64,000 nt of DNA from an uncultured Bacteroidota bacterium. Lineage in GTDB: Bacteria > Bacteroidota > Bacteroidia > Chitinophagales > Chitinophagaceae. The translations under genes and the position numbers were made by a program. The stretch covers positions 1-64,000 of the forward strand of contig CAIVEW010000095.1 in NCBI GenBank assembly GCA_903905065.1. The letters are read 5' to 3'. Below, one piece after another: positions 8,938-16,827 of this stretch; position 1 is the stretch's first letter; every line of letters begins with the position of its first letter. The notes beneath the pieces are model-generated. The model did no database searches. It saw nothing but the letters and a program-made list of their open reading frames with translations, and was not told where the DNA came from.

Positions 8938-9663
8938 ATGATGAATAAAATACCTTCTTTTATTTTACTGATCTGTGTGTTAGTTGCCCTGGGTAGCTGC
9001 ACCATGATGCACGAAAATTCAAAATACGAATTTAATGACGGGATCTACCAGACAAAACGTTTTTCGCAGCACCGGGTTTATGTACTTAAGGTAGATGATG
9101 ACACGATCGCTGTATTCCCTGTGAAACAGTTCAAAGACTCAACGGCCATAATATCCAGCCAGCGGACGAACTACACACCCATGCAGAAAAAGTTTAAGGA
9201 CAATAAGGTCTCGCACATTTTCTACAGGCCTTCGTTCGATGTGGACGTAATGACGATACCGTTGAAATTCAGGCCGGCGCAATATTTACTGCCCAACCAG
9301 CTTACCACAAACTTCAATGGAGCAGTTTTCGGCGGGTACCGCATAGACGCCTACAAGGTAAACTATAAACGGACGCCACTCAACCTCTATAAACAGAAAG
9401 TAAAACACATTGGTTACAGTGCAGGCCTGTGTGCCGGCATAGGCAATACACTGGTAGATGAAAACTCACTGAGAATACCGCAGACCGACCTCCAGTACGA
9501 AGGGATGATACTGATAACCGGAGTAGCAGCAAACCTGGCCGTACAGAATTTTACGTTCGGCATTTCATTTGGTCCTGACTTCCTGCTGGACAAGTATAAC
9601 AACCGGTGGATATACCAGGGTAAGCCAGCCGCTGGTTTTACGCTGGGGCTGGACCTAAATTAG
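8938..9663 (+). CDS. uncharacterised lipoprotein, probable outer-membrane associated
   Basis: A 241-residue protein with a lipoprotein signal (hydrophobic stretch then LGSC at about residue 21). After a short linker come beta-rich segments; the C-terminal half (GYSAGLCAGIGNTLV, LAVQNFTFGISFGPDFL, AGFTLGLDLN) has alternating hydrophobic residues and ends in a strand, resembling a small barrel or lipocalin-like fold. I do not recognise a named family. The start was chosen at MMNKIPSF because it follows a -7 element and gives a clean signal sequence. It is convergent with the metalloprotease gene only 8 nt away. Confidence 0.6.
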   Translation: MMNKIPSFILLICVLVALGSCTMMHENSKYEFNDGIYQTKRFSQHRVYVLKVDDDTIAVFPVKQFKDSTAIISSQRTNYTPMQKKFKDNKVSHIFYRPSFDVDVMTIPLKFRPAQYLLPNQLTTNFNGAVFGGYRIDAYKVNYKRTPLNLYKQKVKHIGYSAGLCAGIGNTLVDENSLRIPQTDLQYEGMILITGVAANLAVQNFTFGISFGPDFLLDKYNNRWIYQGKPAAGFTLGLDLN

Positions 9664-9671
9664 GCGTGTTT

Positions 9672-10412
9672 TTATTTCCCACCGTTGGCTCGAAGATCAT
9701 TGAGGCAGTTACTGTCCAGCACCGGCACAGTGTTCATACCAGACAGCCCGACGTGTGTATCTATGGAGTAATACATGAGGCAGTGTGTGTTGTTACAATG
9801 GTTGCCATGCACGGTATCCTGGTGAAAGACCTGCATGGGCGTGCCCAGATTTACCAGCCCCAGGATGTGGCCAAACTCATGCTCCAGCACGCTTGTTTCC
9901 AGGGCCACACGGGACACCTGCAAAAGCCCACCCGAGTTGGTGAAAATATCCTTTCCGAAAAGGCAAATAGAAGTGTTGCGGTAAGCAAAGCCCAAGGTAG
10001 CCTGCGAGGTATCATAGCCGTCTGTAACTAAGATGTAAACGGCGATAGCGTTGCCGCTGGTATATGCAGTACGGTTTATCCGTTCCGTAATCGCCGCTGA
10101 GTCTACGGTGAATGTATTGCCATTAGCTGCGATCTGTGTTTGCGTGATATTTATACCGCCCGGCTTATTGCAGATACCATTAAGGTAGTTGGTAAGATTA
10201 GTGATCGTTGCTGTTTCCAGCTCATACCCCGGCATATACTGCACCTGTATGTTCAAGGTAGTGTACTTAGCATCACTAAGCAAGTCATTAGCTGACTTAC
10301 CAAGAGCCTGATCGCTGTAGCTGTTGGGTAAAGTTTCCGGATTGGTGTTGTTTTCTTTTTTGCAGGAAAAAAGAAACAGTACATAAGCAATAAAAAGTAA
10401 TTGTTTCTTCAT
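9672..10412 (-). CDS. membrane metalloprotease lipoprotein (archaemetzincin-like motif)
   Basis: A 246-residue protein with a lipoprotein signal (LFLFSC, Cys17). The catalytic motif HEFGHILGLVN is at residues 178-188: His178, Glu179 and His182 are the expected zinc ligands and base. The third metzincin ligand position is Asn188 rather than His or Asp. Further on, HCNNTHCLMYY at residues 205-215 gives Cx4CxM, as in the archaemetzincin signature; its Met could form the Met-turn, and Cys236 follows. It resembles the uncharacterised Bacteroidota 'membrane metalloprotease' group. Proteolytic activity is inferred, and the substrate is unknown. The start at MKKQLLF gives the signal peptide and avoids overlap with the GNAT gene. 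Confidence 0.72.
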   Translation of the reverse strand: MKKQLLFIAYVLFLFSCKKENNTNPETLPNSYSDQALGKSANDLLSDAKYTTLNIQVQYMPGYELETATITNLTNYLNGICNKPGGINITQTQIAANGNTFTVDSAAITERINRTAYTSGNAIAVYILVTDGYDTSQATLGFAYRNTSICLFGKDIFTNSGGLLQVSRVALETSVLEHEFGHILGLVNLGTPMQVFHQDTVHGNHCNNTHCLMYYSIDTHVGLSGMNTVPVLDSNCLNDLRANGGK

Positions 10413-10470
10413 AATTCGTTTAAAAAAAATCACAAAAATCTTGCCAGTCCTGGTATATGTTTCCCGGCCA

Positions 10471-11031
10471 TTAATACCCTTTATATTCACCCTTTAAAAA
10501 CGCAAAGCAAATCGAATCTTCCATTTTACCATTATAAAAATAGTGAGACCGCAACCTGGCTTCTTCTGTAAACCCGGCGCGCTTTATCAGCTTCAGCGAA
10601 GGAATATTCTCCGGGCTGACAAATGCCTGCATTCGGTTCAGTTTCATTTCTTCAAAACCATATCTAACGACTGCACGCAGCGCCTCTGTCATAAAGCCCT
10701 TGCCTTTCGCAGTTTCATCAGACATCCTATAACCCAGCTCAGACCTCGAGTGCATCGCATACCAGTCATGAAAACCGCATCTGCCAATTGTCTTACCGGT
10801 TTCCTTTTCCACCAGCAAGAAGGATTTGAACGACATCCTGTAGGTGGTCATTCCCAGCCGGAATTTTTCTTTTTCCGCATCCAATTCTTCGACAGTAATT
10901 AAGCCCATTTCGGCCATTATGTCGTCATCTGACCACGTGGTAAACATCACACGCTGCACTTCCGGGCCAAACTCTTTCAGCAACAGCCTTCCGGTCTCCA
11001 GGATCGCTCGTTTTGTTGCACCCAGCTCCAT
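10471..11031 (-). CDS. GNAT family N-acetyltransferase (RimJ/RimL type)
   Basis: A 186-residue acetyltransferase. TGRLLLKEFGPEV is the typical RimJ/RimL opening, IGRCGFHDW and RSELGYRMSDETAKGKGFMT cover the acetyl-CoA pyrophosphate loop region, and NIPSLKLIKRAGF is the conserved helix near the C-terminus. It would transfer acetyl from acetyl-CoA to an amine, often a protein N-terminus or small molecule; the substrate is unknown. Its ATG overlaps the stop of the VOC gene by one base (TAATG), so the two are translationally coupled. Confidence 0.86.
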   Translation of the reverse strand: MELGATKRAILETGRLLLKEFGPEVQRVMFTTWSDDDIMAEMGLITVEELDAEKEKFRLGMTTYRMSFKSFLLVEKETGKTIGRCGFHDWYAMHSRSELGYRMSDETAKGKGFMTEALRAVVRYGFEEMKLNRMQAFVSPENIPSLKLIKRAGFTEEARLRSHYFYNGKMEDSICFAFLKGEYKGY

Positions 11032-11798
11032 TACATCCCCAATTTGAACAGGTTAATATGCTGTTGCTCCGGTGTAGTGAGCACCATACTGGACGCTCCT
11101 TTTTCGACATAATCGGTAATTCCGCCGGCTTTCAGTTTTTCGATCTTAGCTTTCATATCTGCTGCAAAAAAGGTGATCACGGGATAATTAAAACTATCCG
11201 TCTGGTGCAGGCCCACAATACTCAGTCCATCAGAAATGATAGCCCATGGGTACGGCGCTGTGAACTTTGAAATGGCTCTAAAACCAAGTGTTTCCCAGAA
11301 CGAAATTGATTTTTCGAGGTCGGCGACTGGGTGCGCAAACTCACCGAACAGACCGCATACCTTGTTCACATATTTTTCGGGGTTAAAATAATCTTGCTGG
11401 GGCATAGTAAGCATGCCGGGGCCGGGAGGCTGAGAAAAACCTTCTATGATATTTACCAGGCTTATAGTGAGCTTATCGGGCGACTGAAAGACAAAGCGTT
11501 TTACGGGGTCCGAATCCTTAGCGCGATAGGTGAACTGGATTCCCTTTTTTTCCAGATCAGCGACAACCCTATTTATATCTTTTACGTAATAGGTGAGCGC
11601 AATATAGGGCTGAGGGTCTTTCCGCAGCATGATGAGTAAAACGCCATCGGTTATTTGTATCCACGGAAACGGCCAGTCGGCCCGGTAGAGCTCTTTGAAC
11701 CCCAATACCTGGTAATAAGCGAGCGACTGATCGAGATCAGGAGCTGTGATCGTAAAAGCGGTAATTTCGCCCAGGACAGGCGTAGGCAGATTTTCCAT
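11031..11798 (-). CDS. tandem VOC/glyoxalase-fold protein
   Basis: A 255-residue protein made of two vicinal-oxygen-chelate modules. The first opens ITAFTITAPDLDQSLAYYQV, the second FAHPVADLEKSISFWETLGF at about residue 150. Such proteins bind a divalent metal and act as glyoxalases, dioxygenases or antibiotic-binding proteins. Metal ligands are not obvious in both halves, so catalysis is uncertain. It is co-transcribed with the downstream GNAT gene through a one-base overlap. The start ATG at 11798 is well placed for the first strand. Confidence 0.8.
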   Translation of the reverse strand: MENLPTPVLGEITAFTITAPDLDQSLAYYQVLGFKELYRADWPFPWIQITDGVLLIMLRKDPQPYIALTYYVKDINRVVADLEKKGIQFTYRAKDSDPVKRFVFQSPDKLTISLVNIIEGFSQPPGPGMLTMPQQDYFNPEKYVNKVCGLFGEFAHPVADLEKSISFWETLGFRAISKFTAPYPWAIISDGLSIVGLHQTDSFNYPVITFFAADMKAKIEKLKAGGITDYVEKGASSMVLTTPEQQHINLFKLGM

Positions 11799-11896
11799 AT
11801 TGTACTAAATAATCAAAGGATGAAGGTACCGTTTTTAGGATTCTTTGTGATACCGTTTGGTTTGCAATGCTTAATTTTATAACACAATAAACCGTT

Positions 11897-12415
11897 ATGA
11901 AACCGATGTTATTTAAGGCTTTAGCTGCGCTTCTGTTTGTTTTTTGCTTTACGGGTAACGCAAGCGCGCAGTTTGAGAATGTATACATAGGCGTGAATGG
12001 GCTTACTTGTTCGCAATGTTCGCGCACGGTAGAAATGAGTATCCGCAAGCTGGATTTCGTAGCCGATGTGGACATGAACCTGGAGCATACCGAAGGTAAA
12101 ATAGTTCTTAAGAAAAATAAGAAGGCAGATATGGATAAAATCGCCCAGGCCGTAGTCAATGCCGGCTTCTCCGTTCGTTATCTGCAGGCAGAGCTGCACA
12201 CCGACAACCCCATCGTGACTACCGGCTCTTGCTTTAGCTTTAGCGGTGACCAATATATCCTTTCTGAGCCGCCCAAGACGCCACTAAAGGGCGAGATAAA
12301 ATTAAAATTCATCGGAAAAAAGTACATGTCGAAAAACGACTTCAAAAAAGTAGAAGCGCATATGAACGACAAATGCGGCAACGCTATCGGAAAAGTATAC
12401 CATGTGATCATGTAG
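11897..12415 (+). CDS. secreted heavy-metal-associated (HMA) domain protein
   Basis: A 172-residue protein with a signal peptide ending NASAQ. The HMA fold carries GLTCSQC (Cys38 and Cys41), the Cu(I)-binding CxxC of Atx1/CopZ-like domains, and the ending VVNAGFSV is typical of the second helix-strand. The C-terminal half (residues about 105-172) has two more Cys in TGSCFSF and NDKCGNA and is of unknown fold. Periplasmic copper binding or transfer is the likely role. It converges on the MbnP/cytochrome-like operon, supporting a metal-handling neighbourhood. Confidence 0.8.
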   Translation: MKPMLFKALAALLFVFCFTGNASAQFENVYIGVNGLTCSQCSRTVEMSIRKLDFVADVDMNLEHTEGKIVLKKNKKADMDKIAQAVVNAGFSVRYLQAELHTDNPIVTTGSCFSFSGDQYILSEPPKTPLKGEIKLKFIGKKYMSKNDFKKVEAHMNDKCGNAIGKVYHVIM

Positions 12416-12427
12416 CCCGATTCATAA

Positions 12428-12811
12428 TCAGTTATTCAATGCTCCTTGCTCAATCCAATAAAGTATAATCGCCTGCTGGGTTGCAGATAAAGCAGGGGCT
12501 GGCGGCGGTGGCATTTCATTTGAGCGCACTTCTGAGTATAGCAAGCTCGCCTGCGGATTAGCTGTTGACACCAACTCTTTTACGATAATAGTATGGTAGG
12601 CGTCTGCACTGTCAAGATTTACATTTTGATTAATGCCATTACCACCTAAGTGGCAGCCGCTGTTAAGTACACAACTAGCATTAAGAATAGGGATGATATC
12701 CTTACTGAAACTTATCCGCGGTATCTGTGCGCTATGTGTACAAGAGATCATCTGCACCATGCAGAACAGCACGATGCAGATGAAAACGGCCACATTTTTT
12801 TTACTCCTCAT
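12428..12811 (-). CDS. small cytochrome c-like lipoprotein with atypical heme motif
   Basis: A 127-residue protein from the ATG at 12811, with a lipoprotein signal (QMISC). SFSKDIIPILNASC and the ending LSATQQAIILYWIEQGA match the cytochrome c-like domain often found in Bacteroidota surface proteins (DIxPIL...C..GCH, then a WIxxGA helix). The heme-binding stretch is CVLNSGCH, so the cysteines are five residues apart instead of the usual two (or four in many relatives). Covalent heme attachment is therefore uncertain. It overlaps the end of the MbnP-like gene by 11 nt, indicating an operon. Confidence 0.68.
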   Translation of the reverse strand: MRSKKNVAVFICIVLFCMVQMISCTHSAQIPRISFSKDIIPILNASCVLNSGCHLGGNGINQNVNLDSADAYHTIIVKELVSTANPQASLLYSEVRSNEMPPPPAPALSATQQAIILYWIEQGALNN

Positions 12812-13631
12812 AACGGAACATGTTGGGGATTCTGGCTGCAAGTGTATCAGCTATAAGCGGATTTACAGAAGTCTGGTTGCTTGTTGCAAGGTTTATCCCG
12901 GAAAGCAGCTTACCATAGTCACAAAAAACGTGAATATAGTTCGTGCTACCTGCGCTGGCTATATATACCGGATACGCGGCAGACCCTCTGGTTGGCAATG
13001 ACACCTGTGTTGCTGCAGTGAGGCTGTTTGGTATCTGAAAACTAAAAGGAATCGCGCCAGACGGATTTACGGCAGTATCTGTTGCTACCGGATCATATGC
13101 ACCGGTGACTACCATGCCGTAATAATTTGTGCCATTCCACATGCTTGACTGCAAAGGATACGGAACTCCATCGGTAATAAAGTTTGTAGCAGGCGGCGTC
13201 ACATCGTCAGCATTACTGAGGCCAACGGTGAACATTGCAGAAACATAAGTGCCTACCGGTACTTTACACAAGTAATAGTCTTCACTGTCCAGGCCTTTCA
13301 GCAATACCACATTGTTGAGGCTAAGCATGTTCCCGTTTGCATTTACCAGCATAATGTTAGAAACGAAAAATTGGGGCACTAATAACTTTATTCGCCTGCC
13401 CAGTGAGTCAAAGCACCACGGGCTGTAATTGAAGGATCCTGTAGTATTACTGTCATACCCATCTACATTACCGCCAATAGTGCTATCTATGATCTGGGTA
13501 TGAAAATGAAAAAAGAAGGTCGCGGAATCTGGATTGTTGCTGTTTTTGTGCTTGCAAGAGGTCATGCCTACTGACATAAGCGAACCAATAATAACCATAA
13601 GGGAGAGAACTGCTATTGTATGTTTTTTCAT
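12801..13631 (-). CDS. MbnP-like copper-binding family lipoprotein
   Basis: A 276-residue protein with a lipoprotein signal (VGMTSC). Residues about 35-250 resemble the MbnP domain of the 'metallo-mystery pair': FFFHFHTQI, LGRRIKLLVPQFFVSNIML, KVPVGTYVSAMFTVGLSN and a Trp-containing SSMWNGTNYYGMV segment. MbnP proteins bind copper through a Trp modified by a di-heme MbnH enzyme. No MbnH is present here; the gene overlaps a small cytochrome-like lipoprotein gene instead. Copper binding is inferred from the family. Confidence 0.7.
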   Translation of the reverse strand: MKKHTIAVLSLMVIIGSLMSVGMTSCKHKNSNNPDSATFFFHFHTQIIDSTIGGNVDGYDSNTTGSFNYSPWCFDSLGRRIKLLVPQFFVSNIMLVNANGNMLSLNNVVLLKGLDSEDYYLCKVPVGTYVSAMFTVGLSNADDVTPPATNFITDGVPYPLQSSMWNGTNYYGMVVTGAYDPVATDTAVNPSGAIPFSFQIPNSLTAATQVSLPTRGSAAYPVYIASAGSTNYIHVFCDYGKLLSGINLATSNQTSVNPLIADTLAARIPNMFRYEE

Positions 13632-13744
13632 AAGTTTTTTTATTGAAGTTTGTTTGAGAAATTAGTTTGATAAGTTAGATATCCCACACCTTTGGGGTGC
13701 TGAGCATCAGCAGGTGAGGCACACTATGGACGTGCGCCACACCA

Positions 13745-14872
13745 TCAGAATGAATATTGTAATCCTGCGAGTAAATTAGATTTTAAGGCCATCTGCGTGC
13801 CATTCAGGTTTTGATAAACAGGCACGCCATACTCGGCCATTAGGCGAAAATGCTCCAGCACTGGTTTCATTAAGTAAAAGTTGAGGCCTGCATACACATT
13901 CATCCAGGTACCACCGTAATTGCTCGTTTTTGTGGTGGGGTCATTTTCCTGGTAGATCGCATTTGCAACAACAGGGTCTGCACCAGAGATGACATCTGCA
14001 TGAACATCTTCGGCCCTGAGTGTCGCGCTCAGGAAGGGCAGAACCTGGTACCCAGCCCATGCTGTTGCGTGGTACACATTCCCATCTTTATACCCCAATG
14101 AATTATAATTGAGCTTTACATCCGCCCCCGCATTTGCCCCCCAGTAAAACTGGCCGTATTTGCGGGCATAAGTAATGTCCGGGTCTATGCTTATTGACCC
14201 CGTACCTGTCTGCATATCGTAGGCTAGGCGCTGGTTATCGCCAAGTATAGTTGTACCGGTTTCCTTTATGCTGCCAGTGGGCAGGCTGATTCCGATACTG
14301 CCAATGATGCGCTGAGCAGCTATACCTGAAAAGTTATAGAGCGCGGAGACTTTTGTGTCTGTAATGCCGGAAGATGTAGTCTGCATACCCATGTTTGTAC
14401 CGGCAGGCATATACATCCACGAACCGTTCATAAACATATATCCTCCTTTTGAGTCCATGTTCATGCTCATGTTGTTCACCATATATCCGCCCATGGCCAT
14501 AACTGTTAGCCTGTCGGTAACACCGTACATGGCCATCAGCATGTGCATCTGCATGCTCATGGTCTCCGGGGCCATCATGTAGTTCTTATAAACGGTATTG
14601 TCGCTTACTTTTTCAGCGCCTACATTGTTGCCGCTCATCATGGTATTCATAAAAGTATAAGACAACATCCATGTCCCTTTTTGATGAATATGATCGGTCA
14701 TGACGCCCAACGGCGCCTGTGTATTGCCTGCGCAGCCGCAGAAGCTGCTGCACGACTCATCACTTTTGGCATTATCAATTTTTATTCCCTGCTCATCAGT
14801 TGCCTGTTGCGCATAGCCACAAATCGCAATTACGGAACAAGACAGCAGCAGGAATATTTTTAGAAATTTCAT
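13745..14872 (-). CDS. Met-rich outer-membrane beta-barrel protein, putative metal transport
   Basis: A 375-residue protein with a signal peptide ending GYAQ, a Cys cluster (SCSSFCGCAG) near residue 45, a His-containing stretch (DHIHQKG), and a very Met-rich region around residues 75-165 with repeats such as MSMQMHMLMAMYG and MVNNMSMNM. The C-terminal part is a beta barrel ending in LLAGLQYSF. Met and Cys/His clusters suggest copper or silver contact. Similar proteins are annotated as 'transporter' in Bacteroidota. It lies between the MbnP-like gene and a Cys-rich small protein on the same strand. The transport role is inferred. Confidence 0.65.
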   Translation of the reverse strand: MKFLKIFLLLSCSVIAICGYAQQATDEQGIKIDNAKSDESCSSFCGCAGNTQAPLGVMTDHIHQKGTWMLSYTFMNTMMSGNNVGAEKVSDNTVYKNYMMAPETMSMQMHMLMAMYGVTDRLTVMAMGGYMVNNMSMNMDSKGGYMFMNGSWMYMPAGTNMGMQTTSSGITDTKVSALYNFSGIAAQRIIGSIGISLPTGSIKETGTTILGDNQRLAYDMQTGTGSISIDPDITYARKYGQFYWGANAGADVKLNYNSLGYKDGNVYHATAWAGYQVLPFLSATLRAEDVHADVISGADPVVANAIYQENDPTTKTSNYGGTWMNVYAGLNFYLMKPVLEHFRLMAEYGVPVYQNLNGTQMALKSNLLAGLQYSF

Positions 14873-14903
14873 GCTAAACGTTTTAAAGTTTAATTAAATA
14901 AAC

Positions 14904-14929
14904 GCTTCCCGCAGAACGCTGCAGGAAGC
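14904..14929 (-). terminator. hairpin between Cys-rich protein and Met-rich barrel genes
   Basis: GCTTCC-x-GCAG-AACG-CTGC-x-GGAAGC forms a 10-bp stem with one mismatch and a 4-nt loop. On the minus strand it is followed by a weak T-rich stretch (GTTTATTTAATT). It is a possible attenuator or partial terminator after the Cys-rich gene. Confidence 0.45.
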
Positions 14930-14946
14930 CTATCAACTAAAAAACG

Positions 14947-15318
14947 TTATGCAGATGGTGGATGGAAAACGGAATGATGAAATGAAGATGTTCCGAGATC
15001 ATTGTAGCTAAAATACTTGTTGGGAACGTCAGTGATAGCAAAATGATTTACTTCAAATTTAGTATCCGCACAAAACAAATTTACTACCTGCTCGCTCTTC
15101 TGGTTGCGCGGATTTGGCGCCTGCTCTTTGCCTTCTTTTGCCAGCTTCTTTTTCAGGCAGCATTTACCATCGCAATGCATGGAAGGTTTGTTCCTGTTCT
15201 CGCAAAGGTTTTTCGCTATGTAGTTTTTATTGGCATAATACTGACCTAATATCACAACCTGGCTAAAGGTTTGTAACAATATGCCCACAAGGGCAAATAT
15301 GGCCACTAGTTTTTTCAA
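14947..15318 (-). CDS. small secreted Cys-rich protein, metal-region associated
   Basis: A 123-residue protein with an N-terminal hydrophobic segment (signal peptide or anchor). The conserved core is NYIAKNLCENRNKPSMHCDG followed by KCCLKKKLAKE, with four Cys and a His in about 15 residues, then a His-rich end (SSFHHSVFHPPSA). This core recurs in uncharacterised Bacteroidota proteins; I know no function. Its position as first gene of the MbnP/Met-rich operon, and the Cys/His pattern, suggest metal binding. An inverted repeat lies between its probable -7 element (TAACTTTA) and the ATG. Confidence 0.65.
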   Translation of the reverse strand: MKKLVAIFALVGILLQTFSQVVILGQYYANKNYIAKNLCENRNKPSMHCDGKCCLKKKLAKEGKEQAPNPRNQKSEQVVNLFCADTKFEVNHFAITDVPNKYFSYNDLGTSSFHHSVFHPPSA

Positions 15319-15323
15319 TGCTT

Positions 15324-15339
15324 ACTGATTGTGATCAGT
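15324..15339. promoter_or_regulatory. inverted repeat in divergent promoter region, possible operator
   Basis: ACTGAT-TGTG-ATCAGT lies 6 nt upstream of the Cys-rich gene's ATG and within the spacer shared with the divergent outer-membrane gene. Its placement near a TAACTTTA element suggests a regulator site; this is inference. Confidence 0.35.
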
Positions 15340-15399
15340 TTTCGGCGTTAAAGTTACAGACAACTGCTATTATTTCCTAAATTTACTCACCGGTACTAT

Positions 15400-16392
15400 A
15401 TGAAAAAGGCCTGCTCCCTGCTGTTTCTTGTCTTTCTTTCACTTTTAGTTAAAGCGCAGGAATTATACAACCTAACTTTACCCGCCAGTACAATACCTAA
15501 GGGTGCGATGGGTGTCCGCCTGTTTGATGAAAGCTACAGCGAGCAGGGACTGATAAGAAAGATAACGGTACTGAAAGTGATGTACGGTGTGACACCAAAA
15601 TTAACCGTTACGCTTTCCGGTGTAGCTTCTGATTATCATTCGCTTTATCTGCCAGTCGATTTTATTCTGCATGATCATTCAGGTGGTGGTGCGCCACCGT
15701 CGGCTAATTTACCGCAGTCTACGCCCAATCCTTATATTTTCGCTGGTGGAGACCTTTACGCTCAATACCGCTTCCTTTCATCCGATGGTCAGAATACCCA
15801 CTTCAGAATGGCAGCCTATGGAGAAGGGTCGTACATCCGCATCGCTTCGCATCTCGGCGAGCCGGAGTTATTGACACACAACACTGGATTTGGCGCAGGG
15901 ATTATTTCCACTTACCTGAAGTCACACTTCGCCGGCACAGTCACACTAGGTTGTGTGATCCCGACGGAATACCAGGGGAATGCGTTTGATAAATATGGGG
16001 GTGTATTCCCTACGGCGATAAAGTATGGAAATGCGATTGACTACAACCTGGCACTTGGGTACCTGCTTTTCCCACGGCATTATAAGAGTTATGAGCAATC
16101 GAATATAAACCTGTACCTCGAATTCCTTGGCAAGAGTTACGGAGCAGCACAGGTGACCCAAAAGGATGGTGTGATAACCGATCATATCCCGAATACGGCC
16201 TTCCTGAAAGCAGACAATTACATGGATATAAATCCCGGCATACAATGGATCATTAAGTCATCACTGCGCATTGATGTTTCCGTTGGTTTCCCACTTATCA
16301 ACTCCTCCTTCCTTCATGAATATCCAATCTATTATATCGGGCTGCAACGGTATTTTTTCTTTAAGAAGCGTATTTCCGCTAAAAGTGATTAA
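15400..16392 (+). CDS. outer-membrane beta-barrel protein
   Basis: A 330-residue protein with a signal peptide ending LLVKAQ. Repeated amphipathic strands (TPKLTVTLSGVAS, GDLYAQYRFLSS, HFRMAAYGEGSYI, NLALGYLLFP, NINLYLEFLGKSYG) and a final strand YIGLQRYFFF indicate a barrel. A His-containing loop (FILHDHSGGGAPP) may face outside. It is divergent from the metal-related operon and 10 nt upstream of a small lipoprotein gene. I recognise a Bacteroidota family but no function; a metal-linked role is inferred only from the location. Confidence 0.65.
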   Translation: MKKACSLLFLVFLSLLVKAQELYNLTLPASTIPKGAMGVRLFDESYSEQGLIRKITVLKVMYGVTPKLTVTLSGVASDYHSLYLPVDFILHDHSGGGAPPSANLPQSTPNPYIFAGGDLYAQYRFLSSDGQNTHFRMAAYGEGSYIRIASHLGEPELLTHNTGFGAGIISTYLKSHFAGTVTLGCVIPTEYQGNAFDKYGGVFPTAIKYGNAIDYNLALGYLLFPRHYKSYEQSNINLYLEFLGKSYGAAQVTQKDGVITDHIPNTAFLKADNYMDINPGIQWIIKSSLRIDVSVGFPLINSSFLHEYPIYYIGLQRYFFFKKRISAKSD

Positions 16393-16402
16393 TTTTGTTA
16401 CT

Positions 16403-16819
16403 ATGAAAGCCCTGATTACCATTATCACAATTTTTCTCACCGCGATAATAGTTGGCGAAAGCTGCAAACCTAAATCTGGTAACACAATTACCGGGGGCGG
16501 CAAAGGAGGAACTTATACGATCAATGTTACTGGTGAGCATCACGGCGGCTTGCTGGATACCTGCAAGATGTACATAAAGTATGCGACACTGGATGCGCCT
16601 GCAAATGGGGTGTATGATGATTCTCAAAACGTAGCGATAAGCGGTGGTGTACCGGTTGCCTCTTTTACCAGTCTTACCCAGGGCAATTACTATGTACTCG
16701 CGGTGGGCTATCACGGCGCGTATTCTCCCCCAAATGTGAAGGGCGGCAAATCATTTGTTGTTTCCGGCTCGGCAGAAGTGGTTAGTGATACAATACCTAC
16801 TTATCAGTATAATCCGTAG
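16403..16819 (+). CDS. small secreted protein, unknown function
   Basis: A 138-residue protein from the ATG at 16403. It has an N-terminal hydrophobic segment ending GESC, a poor match to a lipobox, so either a lipoprotein or a cleaved secreted protein. The rest looks like one beta-sandwich domain: GTYTINVTGEHHGGLLDTCK, VPVASFTSLTQGNYYVLAVG, KSFVVSGSAEVVSDTI. This resembles carboxypeptidase-regulatory or transthyretin-like folds, but I assign no family. The 10-nt gap from the barrel gene implies an operon. Confidence 0.55.
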   Translation: MKALITIITIFLTAIIVGESCKPKSGNTITGGGKGGTYTINVTGEHHGGLLDTCKMYIKYATLDAPANGVYDDSQNVAISGGVPVASFTSLTQGNYYVLAVGYHGAYSPPNVKGGKSFVVSGSAEVVSDTIPTYQYNP

Positions 16820-16827
16820 GAAACTTG

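Noticed and set aside
12801-13631. Reading this as a generic lipoprotein only
   Set aside because: The order of conserved segments (VSNI strand, VPVGTY, MFTVGL and a Trp loop) fits MbnP better than any other family I know, although not conclusively.
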